Assembly: GCA_006538405.1 (NCBI GenBank)
Contig: BJKQ01000004.1
Location: 186,001 to 250,000 of the forward strand
From: Hansfordia pulvinata
Lineage: Eukaryota; Ascomycota; Sordariomycetes; Xylariales
Length of the DNA stretch: 64,000 bases
Direction of reading: 5' to 3'
In this document: in pieces, positions 12,301-22,860 of the stretch
How positions within the stretch are numbered: the first letter of the stretch is position 1
Layout of the letters: each line of letters opens with the position of its first letter
Notes under the pieces: model-generated
What the model was told of the DNA's origin: nothing
Database searches by the model: none
What the model saw: only the letters and a program-made list of their open reading frames with translations
Translations under genes and position numbers: made by a program

Positions 12301-12781
12301 GTCGTCATTGGCGGGCCACTCGTCGGCCAACACGGCGGCGTCGCGGGCTCGGCGCGTGTCGTCTATGGGGTCGGCGGCGTCCATGTCGTCATCGTCATCG
12401 TTGTCGTCGTCGTCTCTGTCGGCGTCGGTCGGGCACCGCGCCAGCAGCAGCTACTCGGGAGGCCCGCTGGCGTCGAGCACCAACGGCGTGTCGCGGCTGC
12501 ACCACCAGCGGGAGCGACGCCGCAGCCCGCCGATTGCGTGCTCGCCGCCGAGCTTCAGCAGCAGCGTGGGCGGCGGAGGCAGCAAGAGCGGCAGCGGCAG
12601 CGGCCTGACGCCGGGGCACGCGCGGAGGATGAACGGCGGTGGCAGCCAGGCGAGCGGCGCCGGCCCGCGCCGCATTACTATTGGTAGCGCGGCGATGGGG
12701 GATCGTCGGCGGCGCGGGGCCGGGCTGCTGCGGGTTGGAGATGAGGAGGAGACGACCACGCCGGGAGGGAGGCGGTCATGA
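9305..12781 (+). CDS. Kinesin-8 family motor protein (Kip3/Klp5/Klp6-like)
   Basis: Four exons fit perfectly: 9305-9347, 9429-9468, 9532-9651 and 9718-12781. Every intron has a GT donor and CAG acceptor and restores phase, giving 1,088 aa. The N-terminus MASRDPGASSITVAVRVRPF leads directly into the motor domain. Motor motifs are intact: P-loop GATGCGKT (residues 136-143), switch I SSRSH (about 251-255), switch II DLAGSE (about 284-289) and the YRNSKLTRLL segment. The insert between SGIRPVVKVMDERCLVFDPPED and the core, and the Lys/Asn-rich neck after the motor (NIQTKVTRNVFNVNRHV), fit kinesin-8. These motors walk to microtubule plus ends and promote shortening, and act in spindle length control, chromosome alignment and nuclear positioning. 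The second half is Ser/Ala/Gly/Arg-rich and probably disordered, with Ser-Pro and Arg-Lys clusters suited to phosphorylation and microtubule or nuclear targeting. Confidence 0.93.
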
Positions 12782-14069
12782 TTGATGATGATTTGGTTCA
12801 AATTCCTGTGGCGTTTTCTTCTTCTTCTTGAGCGAAGCGAGCCCGTTCCTGATGATATTTTCGCGTGGGACCTGGGACCGGACTAGAGCATGGGGCGTTC
12901 TTCTTTTCACTTGTCCTTTTCTTTCTTTCTCCTTCTTACCTCTGGCATTGCCGGGGCCAGCGTACCATGGACATTTCGTGTGCTCTGTCCATGGCTTCAC
13001 TTGGGGATAGACACCTTGGGATAGAGATGGCGGCCTCATTGGTGTTGTTGGCGGTGGCTTAGTCTCGGCTCTGGCCATGATGTATTTTTGCTGTATCTTA
13101 GTCTTTTCTCCGGCACGTACAGAAGGCTGGGTCTTGATTCCTCCCGGTTTTGCGTCCAGGATATAGGGGCGAGGGAGCACCACGAAGAATGCTACGAAAC
13201 GTTACTCCTTGCTTGCTGTTGCGCGTCGTCTGTGCAGTGTTGGAGCGGTGAGGGATGGCTGCCATGTTGCCAGTGGCAGGGCAGAGCAGGGCAGGGCGGG
13301 CAGGGCATATTTGGCGCGCCTCATTGTGGTCATGTGCTGCCGACGGCTTAGTGAGAGAGGCCTACTTGCTGAACCTTGGGACTTGCGCCCGAGATACCTT
13401 TCCGCTGGTCTGCGATTCCAGCCAGTGACTTGTGAGGCAGACGACGCCCGGGCGGCGGTATTATTGCGGTCTGCGATCCGGCCCGGGTCGATCGAGGGGC
13501 CCAATACGTTCCGGGGCCGGCGGTGCAAAGTGCTTTACATACGACGGAGCGGTTATGGCGTCGCCTCATTCCAGGAAAAGCAATTCAAGGGCGGACGGGC
13601 GGGCGGCCTCGGTTGCGACCACGTCGACCGTGTTCACACTCGCACAGTCCCCACCCGTGGATTGAGAGGGGGAGGGGAGGGGGTCTCGTCTTTTGAGGGT
13701 TGTCTCTACCCTGGCACCATTCTGGGTGTGTCGTGTCAGTGGCGACCGCACATGGGATGGGACGGGACGCACCGCTGGGGCGATCACGCTTGCGATTGCT
13801 CTCGGGTTTGCTCGGTCGGTTCATCAGTCAGTCACTCCCCAGTCAGTTACAGTCAGTCGGTCGGGCTAATAAGATACCAGTTCCCTTGACTGCAGGTGGC
13901 TGGGTCCCAGCCGCAAGACCGACAGATACGAGCAGATATTCCTGCGCGGATGTTTTCCCTCCTAGCTGTCCCTCGGTTGATATACACACCTACACAGCCG
14001 AGTCTCCAACAATCACAGCTTCGCCACAGCGAGCTGCGATGCATCCTCCATACAGATGGCTCAGAATCG
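12782..14069. other. Intergenic region between kinesin and tRNA genes
   Basis: 3' flank of the kinesin gene, then about 1 kb with no convincing coding signal. Open frames near 13209-13889 lack start context, domains and introns, and I treat them as chance. Confidence 0.55.
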
Positions 14070-14157
14070 GCCCGTATGGCACAGTGGTTAGCGCGCGTCA
14101 CTCGTATTCATCATTACGGATATGACGAGGTCCCTCGTTCGAATCGGGGTGTGGGCA
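14070..14157 (+). tRNA. tRNA-Thr (anticodon CGU) with a 15-nt intron
   Basis: The cloverleaf is complete. The acceptor GCCCGTA (14070-14076) pairs with TGTGGGC (14150-14156), followed by discriminator A (14157). The D-arm is GCAC/GCGC, with one mismatch. The anticodon stem CGTCA (14096-14100) pairs with TGACG (14123-14127), with anticodon CGT at 14103-14105. The T-arm is CCTCG, loop TTCGAAT, then CGGGG. A 15-nt intron (14107-14121) sits one base 3' of the anticodon, the canonical place. It contains ACG, which can pair with the anticodon as in other nuclear pre-tRNAs. The mature tRNA would be 73 nt before CCA addition and reads the Thr codon ACG. Confidence 0.92.
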
Positions 14158-15155
14158 GCTGATCAGCCATCTCTTTTTGTGTTCGTCCACTATTCTTTTA
14201 CTCTTGCGGTTTCGAGTTGCCCCTTTCCACGCTGAGATGGGCGTCTCTGTGTCCCACATAGTAGAAAGCGTTGAACTTAGTGACACTCCCCGGCGCTGGC
14301 TTTTAGAGCTGCCGTGCTCCAAGGCCGTGTTGTGCTTCTACATGTATGTACCGGGTCTACCTGGAGGTGGTATGTTTCTGAGCGCCCGTGGGATTGAATC
14401 GACCGTTCTCTGCTATTCATCAGGTACCACGCACGTGAAATAATCAAGTCACCATGCATACCTACCTACGTACCTATATGACAGGTAGGAATGTTGAACA
14501 CATTAGGTAATCCTTTAAATAACCGGAAACCACCGCCTGCGGACGTCCTCATGCGGCTCGTGTTGCTTCAACTCGAGAAAACATGCAATGCAAGTATGTC
14601 TTGCAAGTTGATGGGTAGATCACCGTTCGTCGCCTGGCCATGGAACTCCTTGTTGCGGGGGGGAAGAGGTTGGTTACTTTGTGAAGGAGACAGGCTGTGA
14701 TGAGTGATCGGGCTGAGGTGGCCGGCTGAGTATACCACTATAAGTTATTGTTGACTGTCAGGAAAGAAGCAGCAGCGGCGTCGGTGTAAAACTGGTGGTA
14801 TATTGGTATAATCGTCTAACATTACTGGGTAGTCCGCGCATTCAAATCAAGATAAAGAAACACAGGGGAAAATAAACGCCTCGAGTCCTCATCGTCGTCG
14901 CCGCCGCCGCCGCCGCCGCCGTCATCGTCGTCCTTGGGGTGTCTAACCACTTGCCCGAGTGGGCAATGGGTCTCATTATGGGACTTCGTGTGACCGACGG
15001 CCTTTCTTCTCTCTTGCCCCGCCCCGGCATACCGCTCCTCTTTCTCTCTCTCTGCAAAATAATAGGGTATCTCTCACTGTCTCTCCTTCTCTCTTCGCCT
15101 CACACTATCCGTCTCGTCTTCTCGCAGTCGGTTCTCGCCCGTCTGCCCCCGTCGT
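14158..15155. other. Intergenic region
   Basis: No supported gene. It contains TACCTACCTACGTACC near 14460 and a (GCC)n tract around 14900-14920. The right end is the 3' flank of the minus-strand secreted-protein gene. Confidence 0.5.
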
Positions 15156-15402
15156 CTACGCCGCTGCGGTGGCGGCGGACCGGCGGCGGCGGAACAGGCC
15201 GGTGGCGCCGTCCAGCAGGCCCTCGGGGTTGAGGGGCCCGCGGCTCAGGGCCTCGCGGGCGGCGGCGCTGCGGATCGGGCCGTAGCGGCCCTTGGAGTTG
15301 TCGTCGTTGTCTTCGCAGCCGGGGGAGGAGCCTGTTGTTTTTCCATGGTATTAGTCTCCTGCTACTTGGCCACCACTCCTCAAGAAAGGAAGAGTTGGAA
15401 GA

Positions 15403-15456
<54 letters not shown>

Positions 15457-16152
15457 AGAAGAAAAGGATCAAACTCACTGCACGACTTGAAGCACTGGGC
15501 GCAGGCGTTGCCGCCGCTGGCGCAGGCGGGGGCGCACTTGGAGGTGCACTGTGCCGGGTCGTACTGCTGGCCGCGGCACAGGTACCTGTCGGCGGCGCTG
15601 GGGCCGTTACCGAGGGGCGAGGACCCGGGGCGGCGCTGGCGGTCCGGGGTGCCGCCGCCGTTGCGGGCCCAGGGGTCAAGCAGGTCCTGCAGCGTGTCCA
15701 GGACGCGGTCGGGGATGTTCTCGACGACGTCGTGGGCCGGCTTGACGGGGACGGGGTCCAGGGGCCCGCCGGCGGCGGCGGGGCGGACCCGGGGCCCGGC
15801 TGCTGCTGCTGGTGCTGCTCGGGGAAGGCTTCCGCCAGGGCCGCGGAGGCCTGGGCCGCGGCCGGGGACTGCCAGTCTGCTTCGTCGTCGTCGGAGGAGG
15901 AGGCGGGGGCGGAGGCCGGGACGGCGGCGGCGGCGGCTTCCTGCGGGGCGGAAGAAGACGGAGCGGCGGCGGCGGCGGGCGAGGCTGAAGGCATGGGGGC
16001 GGAAGCGGGAGACGGCGAGGGGGAGGGGAAGGCATGGGAGAGGGCATGGGAGAGGGAGAGGGAGCGGGAGAGGGAGCGGGAGCGGGCACGGGGGCGGCCC
16101 AGACGTTGGCGGCGGTGGCGGAGAGGGCCACGAGGTAGATCAGGGCCTGCAT
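15156..16152 (-). CDS. Secreted proline-rich protein with an eight-cysteine C-terminal domain, with two frameshifts
   Basis: On the minus strand the ATG at 16152 starts a signal peptide (MQALIYLVALSATAANVWA), then a Pro/Ala/Ser repeat (PAPAPSPAPSP) and an Ala/Gln/Pro-rich linker. The C-terminal part holds DVVENIPDRVLDTLQDLLDP and then a Cys-rich domain spaced C-x9-C-x3-C-x3-C-x6-C-x2-C-x3-C-x5-C. A GT-AG intron (15332-15478; GTGAGT donor, with a long CT tract inside) lies just before the eighth Cys. The last exon (15156-15331) encodes a charged end rich in Arg, Gly and Ala; the stop is at 15156-15158. The frame shifts by one base near 16019-16030 and again near 15761-15767, both at C-runs of the coding strand. 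One extra base at each site gives about 283 aa. No good intron explains the shifts. Family not recognised. The strong continuity of the Cys domain across the intron is the main support. Confidence 0.62.
15409..15452. repeat. (GA)n dinucleotide tract
   Basis: An uninterrupted run of AG/GA of about 44 bp. It lies inside the intron of the minus-strand secreted-protein gene, where it reads as a CT tract, and may act as its polypyrimidine run. Confidence 0.9.
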
Positions 16153-19100
16153 GATTCTCGAGGGACTAGGAACCGGTGCGTCTTGAGCGCGGGGGGCGAT
16201 GTGAAGCTGGAGGCTGTGGTGGTGGTGGAGCTGCTCAGATCCCAGCCGAGGTTGCTCAAGCTCAAGTCGTGCAGGTTAAAGCTGAAGATGCTCGATGGAA
16301 GTGAGAAGGAAAACAAGTTGGCTGAGAAGAGAGAGTAGAAGGAGAAGCCTCGTGTATTTTCCGGGTTTTCTTGTTGATGATGATGATGATGATGATGTTC
16401 TTGTTGATGATGTTTTTGTAAGCCTGGTGCTTTTTGAGTAAGATGGTGCTGTTTAAGATGTTGCTGGTGATGACGATGATGCTGATGATGATGCTGAGGA
16501 TATTGCTGAGGATATTGCTGAGGATGTTGCTGAGGATATTGTAGAGGATGCTGTTGGCGCGGCCGAGTTGTCTGGAGTGTCTTCTCCTCCTCCATTTCGG
16601 GCAATGTCGTCGAGGGGTTATTATACCTCAGCTCCTCCTGCGCTGCCCGCGCGTCTCCCGCGTCACTCTGCGCGTCTGTGAACCACCGACACGGTGACGA
16701 CGAGACGCGACAACGAGACGCGACTGGCTGGCTGGCTGACTGACTACCACTGTACTCACAGAAGTGACGGCGGCGGCGGCGGCGGCGGCGGGAGATCTGT
16801 TTGTCAAGGGCGAGCGAGGACGAGCAAGAACGAGAGAGATGGTTGGCCGTATTGGGGCCCCAATTCTTCAAAACGGATCGCAGGTGCAATTTATCGCCTG
16901 CCGGATTCCTGTAACCCCGCTCGCCTCTTCCCTTGGCTCAAGTCTTGAATAGACACACACACAGAGAGAGGAAGAGAGAGAGAGAGAAACAGCCTCTTTT
17001 GTGTCTCACCCAGCCCTGCGGCACCTCGCACTATGGCCCGGCCGCGCCTGCGAGTGCTCGTACGACACGGAAGCGTGGCGACTCAAGGGGTTCAGTGTCT
17101 CACCGCGGGAAGCCAGTTCGGCACGCATTCCTCTCTGCTCGCCACTCTCTCTTCCTTTTCCATCTTTCCTTCGACGCGTGCCAGTCCAGAGACCAACCCC
17201 GCGGCGGCCCATCCCAGTACTCGTACGCAGAAGGGGAACATGGTAGAGCACAGCAGGACAGAGCAGAGCAGAACCAGCCCTAGCCGGCCACTGGCGCGCA
17301 CAAGGCCAATACACGGGCCATATGGCTGGCAGACACACATACCTCCCACGCACACACACACACACAGAGTGAGCAAAGAGCTATGCCCTACGAGTGCCAT
17401 CGAGAGCCCCGGTTGGAAGGACCGCCGACCCGATACCCCCTTTTCACTGAGACCAATTTATTAAGCCGCGGATAGCTCGCCGGCGATGGGACGCCAATAT
17501 CTCTTCTCTCCCGGCCCGGACAACGAACGGGCTTGCCCCCGTCCGATTACTGACCCATTCTCAAGTGTCGGATTCCGCCGCGGCATGGCATCAACGCGGC
17601 CGGCCCTGTAGGCTGGTGTTGGAATTCCAGGTGACGACACACAAAACCCCGGGGCCCTCCCGATCTCCCGGCGTCGTCGAGGCCTGGTAGGGCAGGGCTG
17701 GGCTGGGCAGGGCTGGGCAGAGCATGCCAACTGGTTGTGGGGTCTGCTATTCAGGTCCGATGATGGCCCTCTCCACCCTCTTGTGTCTTTCACTGTAAGA
17801 GAGGGTGGGCTTTCCGGTGTCCCAGCTCTGGGCGGAGTGGCATTCTCACTTTTTCTTTTTTTCTTAGTGTTGACACTGCGAATCTCAGAGGGCACTTACC
17901 GCAAGGGGCGCACGTCCAAGTTTGCAATACTGGTAATCCACAAAAACCCAGCTGAACCGGCCGCTCAGCTTACAGCACCCGCGGAACGGGGGATGGAGGG
18001 ACGGCGAGAAGCCCCGCTTACTGTACCGTATGCCTCGAGGCGCAACCACGCACGTGGCGTCAGGGGCGGCTGGCTGGATATCAGTGCTCGAGCTCGGTAT
18101 AGTCGTCTATACGTCATGAATGGCGGAAGCTACGCTGTTGCACAGCATAGACTCGGCGCGTCTCGTGAGGTGACTAACCGCTTGTACTCGTAGCACCAAG
18201 GCGGCGTGGCACTCGTGGGGGTCTGTCTGATCGGATGTGCTCGATTTGAGTATGAGGGAGAGGCAAAAGTGCAAACTCTCAGAGAGCGCATGGCTAAGAA
18301 AGAAGCAAGAGAGGGGAGGTGAAGGGGGGGGGGGGGGGGGGTGGGGGGCAAGCCAAGCAGCAAGAACGTGTTGGCGATACCCAGAGCCGCCTATCGGTCA
18401 CAATACCAAGGCAACCTCTCCCGCTGACTGGGCACCCCGGGATCCATGTCGCGATATCCGCGTCGTCCGCCCTGGCAGGAAGAGTATCGTTTTGGGAGCG
18501 GTGGAGCAGCGAGTGAGTGTCCTGGGGCGGCGGCAGAACAGGGGCTCACCCTGCGCACGAGCCACCCACGCCACCCAAGCGAGGCGGGCTGGCCCATGCA
18601 CACCGTCACTCTCACAGCCCCTAACCCCGTGCTCGTACCCTTGCCTGCGTGTCCATGTCCAGTTGGCAATGCTCGCCTCGCCAAGATGCATCCGCCAGTC
18701 GGCCGGTCCGTAGCAGTTCGAAGGGCCAACGGGACGCCGACGGGGACAAGGCAGGGGAGTGAAGGCTATCGTCCTCCATGTATCCGTACGAGTATGCGAG
18801 ACATCGGTCTGCTGTCGCCACGAGCAGAGCACGGATGGTCGCCGGGAAATCGCATCGCTCTGAGGGTGCGGGAACAGATTCTTTTTTATATCCTCTCCAT
18901 CTATTATCCTGTAAGCGGAGAACCGGCCGGTCGCGGCACACGAACGAGTTGGCGCAGAGTCGCCCATGCGTCTACAATCCGTAAAATGCAAAATCGATCG
19001 CGTCTTTTGTTGCGCCACGGACAGGAAACCATCTTCTTATCCCCTTCTCCCCTTGACGCCGAACAAAGGTGATGCACAGAACCCAAAGACTCAAAATCCA

Positions 19101-19402
19101 AAGAATCATGCGGAGCGCTATGGCTCGTGACGAGGCGACAAGCGCAGACCAAGAGAAATCGAGAAAAAGACACAAGTATGCGAATATGCAGCGCCGTCGC
19201 AATGCCGATGCGTGACAAAAGGAATCCAGCGCTGGGTATAGCATGCGCGAGCACTCCAAGCATCAAAAGCGCCTGGTCGGTCGGTCGGTCGGCCGGTCGG
19301 CATGGCAAGGCCCCCCTTGGCCCTTCGATAGTTATTATAAGAAGAAAAAAAAAAGAAGAAACGAAACACCCATCCATATTCGCTCGAGGCAGAGATGCTG
19401 TC
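16153..19402. other. Intergenic region between two divergent/tandem minus-strand genes
   Basis: About 3.2 kb. The part next to the secreted-protein gene (16370-16560) is a run of imperfect GAT/GATATT repeats, probably its leader or promoter. The His/Gln-rich frame read from it on the minus strand is low complexity. A poly-G run (18324-18341), a (GGTC)n tract near 19275-19300 and several GTACTCGTAC motifs occur further right. No supported gene. Confidence 0.5.
18324..18341. repeat. Poly-G homopolymer (18 nt)
   Basis: Eighteen consecutive G, then T and six more G. A length-unstable site and likely a place of sequencing uncertainty. Confidence 0.9.
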
Positions 19403-20572
19403 TCATCGCGTCTGCACAGACCACGAGGTGGGGTACTCGCACTCGTACGACTGCTGGCGCTCCCAGCAAGCCGGCCGCTCGACATTCGGCCAGTGCATGT
19501 GGCAGCTGTTGAGCACGTTGCAGCGCGACGACGGCGGCGGCGGCGGGTGCTCGAGGAAGTCGTCCAGGTTGGCCTCCATATTGCACAGGAAGAGGATCTC
19601 GGGGCCGATCCAGGCGTCGATGAGCGCGGCAATCCGCCGGAACCCGGCCGTGTGCCCGCCGTGCTGCCGGGCGTTGAAGAAGCCGCAGCAGATGAACATG
19701 TAGCTGTGGATGAGCTCGTGCAGGAAGGCCGAGATGAGCAGCCGCCGGTTGTAGCGGGCGTTGCGCAGGATCGGCCGCGACAGGACGATCAGCGTCTCGT
19801 ACCCGCCCATGCTCGACGCCGCCCTGCGAAGCGCCGTCGTCCCGATGATCTTGCTCTGGTACCGCGACGTCGTCCCCCCGGACCAGTCCCACGTCACGCG
19901 GCCCTTGAGGCTGCCGCAGAAGAAGAGCTCGTTCGCCGCCGCAAATATCCCCCGCAGGGCGTCGTCGTCAATGGCAAAGTCGGCCCCCAGCGACTTGGGG
20001 CATATCAGGCTCTTGAGGATCCGCTCGATCCGGGTGTCTCGGTTCCTCCGCGACCGGTAGAACAGATGCGCCTCCACCCTTTCGGCGGCCTCTTCGTCGC
20101 TGAGGATATCCTCATCGTCGAGGATGAATGATTGGTGCTCCGCCTCGGAGGCGATCGACAGGCCGTTGGAGGTCTGCTCGAGTGCTGCGGGCGGCGTGCT
20201 GGGGGGTGCCTCGAGGTCGAGGTGCCTGGCCGAGAGCCCGCCCGGGTGCAAACCGTCCAGAGGGAGGTGCCTGTCGAGATCGAGGTGGTGAGGATAGTCA
20301 ATCTCCTCCTTGAGGATGTAGAAAGGGGGCATGGGCCCTTGGGTCGGCGAGCCGGGTGGTGGCGCGGCCAGGTGGTAAGGAGTGAAGTGCTGTCCGGGGT
20401 GGAGGGGTGCGCAGCCGTCGTCCCCGTAGACGTTGTCGTTGGATTCCGACAAGCTGTTGCGCCGCGTCGGCTGGCAGAGGTGGTAAGAAGGGAGGAAATC
20501 AATCGAGTCATCCGGTAGCGATGAGTCGCTCGAGGAGCGCATCATCGCCGTCCCGCCGACATACCACGCCAT
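19403..20572 (-). CDS. SprT-like zinc metalloprotease domain protein
   Basis: An intronless minus-strand ORF of 389 aa if the first ATG of the open frame (20572, MAWYVGG) is used. Later ATGs at 20545 and 20542 are alternatives. The N-terminal half is acidic and disordered (IASEAEHQSFILDDEDIL). The SprT-like domain follows: a conserved pocket strand (ELFFCGSLKGRVTWDW), the HELIHSYMF zinc and catalytic motif (HExxH, about residues 285-289), and a downstream HGGHTAGF supplying the third zinc ligand. The C-terminal part has Cys/His pairs (CNVLNSCHMHW, CEYPTSW) that could form the zinc-ribbon-like tail seen in SprT proteins. The eukaryotic relatives Spartan and Wss1 degrade DNA-protein crosslinks. 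Whether this shorter fungal group does so is unknown; function is inferred from the motif only. Confidence 0.82.
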   Translation of the reverse strand: MAWYVGGTAMMRSSSDSSLPDDSIDFLPSYHLCQPTRRNSLSESNDNVYGDDGCAPLHPGQHFTPYHLAAPPPGSPTQGPMPPFYILKEEIDYPHHLDLDRHLPLDGLHPGGLSARHLDLEAPPSTPPAALEQTSNGLSIASEAEHQSFILDDEDILSDEEAAERVEAHLFYRSRRNRDTRIERILKSLICPKSLGADFAIDDDALRGIFAAANELFFCGSLKGRVTWDWSGGTTSRYQSKIIGTTALRRAASSMGGYETLIVLSRPILRNARYNRRLLISAFLHELIHSYMFICCGFFNARQHGGHTAGFRRIAALIDAWIGPEILFLCNMEANLDDFLEHPPPPPSSRCNVLNSCHMHWPNVERPACWERQQSYECEYPTSWSVQTR

Positions 20573-22860
20573 CGAACATGCTGCCAGGGAGGTCAGCTGG
20601 CTCCTCGTCCGGGCAGCGTTGTCGAAGCCGCAGGTGGGCGATATGGTGACACAAGCAAGACCGACAACAACAAGGGGGCGCTGCACAGGCGAGGTGGTGG
20701 TGGTGGTGGTGGTGGTGGTGGTGGAAGACTGCCGGGCCGCTGCCCGTACGTACAGGACCCCCGGGGCTTTATGATTGAACGACGGGACGAGCCACCAGCC
20801 AGGGCCGGACACGGGGCCGCACGCCAGCTAATAAGCAGTGGCCGGGCCGGAAATGTCTGAAGCGTGGATGACCTTGCATACGAGTAGCAGGAGGGAGGAG
20901 TTGGGCCCATCCAGCGGCTTGTCTCCCGTCCAATATGTCGGCTGTTAAGGCCTAGCCTCACTGGCCGCTCGTACCTGTTTGTGCTCCTCCGACAGTCTCA
21001 AGTGACTCTCCCTCGTACGGGTACTTGCTCCGCACCCGCTGTTTGTTGTCTGCTGTCTGTTGTCTCTGGCTTGCTGTCTGGCCTGCTGTCCGGCCTGCCG
21101 TCCGTCCGTGGTGCAGGCATCGGGAAGGGCGCATGGGCACGCGGGCACGACGACGGGGCACTGTGGCCCTGCGGTACCGGGGTGGCACGGGGGGCCAATC
21201 CACTTGCATGCAACTCCGTATGCATGGGCATCCCAGTCGGGGCCTCTGCATCTCCAGAGCCCGGCTGCCCACTGATTTTTTCGGGGCGCGGGCTGGCGGG
21301 AATCCATCAACTTGGATGCGGACCAGAGCCGCTCGCTTCAAGCTCCGCTCGTCGTTGTGGGTGATCGCTGCCCGGCCGTTTCTCCAAGCAGTATCGATGC
21401 TCTGGGCTGCCCGGGTCAAGCCTCGACGTCGGTGATGAAAGTCCCGTGTCGTTGGGGCATGCTGTCCTCGGGGACATCGCAGGTACTCGCACAGAATGCT
21501 CATGTCGTGTCGGAGACAGCCGGTGACCAGAGGTCGGCGCGTTGATGACAAACTCTTATGGACTATGCTCTGGCAGGCGGCGGTGTAAGACGGCCTCGGA
21601 TCCAGATGGCTCATGGTTGTGGTGATCTAGTCCGCAGTGCACTCACTCCTGCTGGGCAGCCCCGGGGCCCTGGCGGAAGGAGAGTCCTTGCACACCGCAC
21701 ACCGCACTACGCAGCGTGTCTTGTCTAAGATCTTGTACTCGTATGAGCAGCCCAAGACACGGCTGCCCGGATCGCTTTCACGGCCGCAATCTATCGTATC
21801 GTGCGTTGACCAGTGCACCACTGAGGACTGAGGGCGACCTCTCGCTCTCGTACGAGTCTCGCTCCCGGCCGTCTTTCATCTGATCAGCTGTCACGCTTGT
21901 TGAGCCTGTTTGGCGCAGGCTGCATGCTCTCAACCCATCTCGTAAGCGCGTGGCTAGCGTACCCCAGTGGTGGAAATCCAAGGCGGGACTGTGTGCTGTG
22001 GTCGCAAGTATGTAGCAGACGATATCGGGGCTGTCGGTTTGCGGGCAGCTCGACTTGACTTGGCGCGCGCGTGGTGGCCGCCAGCCCCAATGAATATCGG
22101 CCGCCGCGCACGAGTGAGCGCACAGAGTGACAGCGACGCGACGGGCCCAGGAGTCTCATCAGAGGCACTGGAGGCCGCTCCTGAGGAGGCGGCATGTCCG
22201 GTGTCGTGTCCCCCCCACTGTCGAGAGTCCTCGGATTGGCCGCAGGTTGTCAGGGCCGCCCGGATGCTCAGTTGGGGCGGCGATCGCTCTCGGCAGCTTC
22301 AGCTCTGGAGACTGGCGGCAATACTATGACCCAAGTATCGTTAGCCTGAGCAGCGCCAACCTGTGCCAGGTGCTACTTATTAGGTCGCCTGCGGCGGGCG
22401 CCACCCATTGGCCGCCTCAATGTCAAGTACGGGGCGCAACGCCGTTGACGTCGGCCACTCCATGCCAAAACCCCGTTTCGCTTGGTTTTTGCCGTGCGTT
22501 CGTGTAAGTCGCCCTCCGACCCGTCCCACATGCTGTGCCACGTCTGACGATGATCCGCGGGCAGACATTTCATCATCTCACATCCCGCCAAGTCAATCAC
22601 GACTTCAACAAAATTGTCTTCTTGATCGCGCCACGTTGCCGCGAAACAATGCCTCTGCCAGACAGCAACAGCGTTCTGGGCTCGTGCGAAGCCCATGCCC
22701 ATGCTGATCACGCATTTTCCAGGCCCTCAGCGTGGTCCAGGCCGGTGAATGCAAAGTGTATCTGGCATCAGGCGCACGAGTTCACACTCGCGCTCCAAAT
22801 CTCGCTACCTTCATTTCGAATTCTTGCCTTTAGACTGAGAGGACCGCGAGGACCCAGCCC
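20573..22860. other. Intergenic region
   Basis: 2.3 kb with no supported gene. A (GGT)n tract at 20693-20724 lies just upstream of the SprT-like gene. Several CTCGTACGAGT-type motifs occur (for example 21846-21857). Confidence 0.5.
20693..20724. repeat. (GGT)n trinucleotide tract
   Basis: About ten GGT units, about 120 bp upstream of the proposed start of the SprT-like gene. Read on the minus strand it is (ACC)n. It is probably in the leader or promoter. Confidence 0.9.

Noticed and set aside
15345..16338. Two long plus-strand frames over the eight-cysteine gene
   Set aside because: Arg/Gly/Ala-rich shadows. The minus strand carries the signal peptide, the Cys domain and the intron.
16140..16889. 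249-aa His/Gln-rich minus-strand frame upstream of the eight-cysteine gene
   Set aside because: Most of it is translated microsatellite (GAT/GTT-type) and it leads straight into the real start region. More likely leader or promoter DNA.
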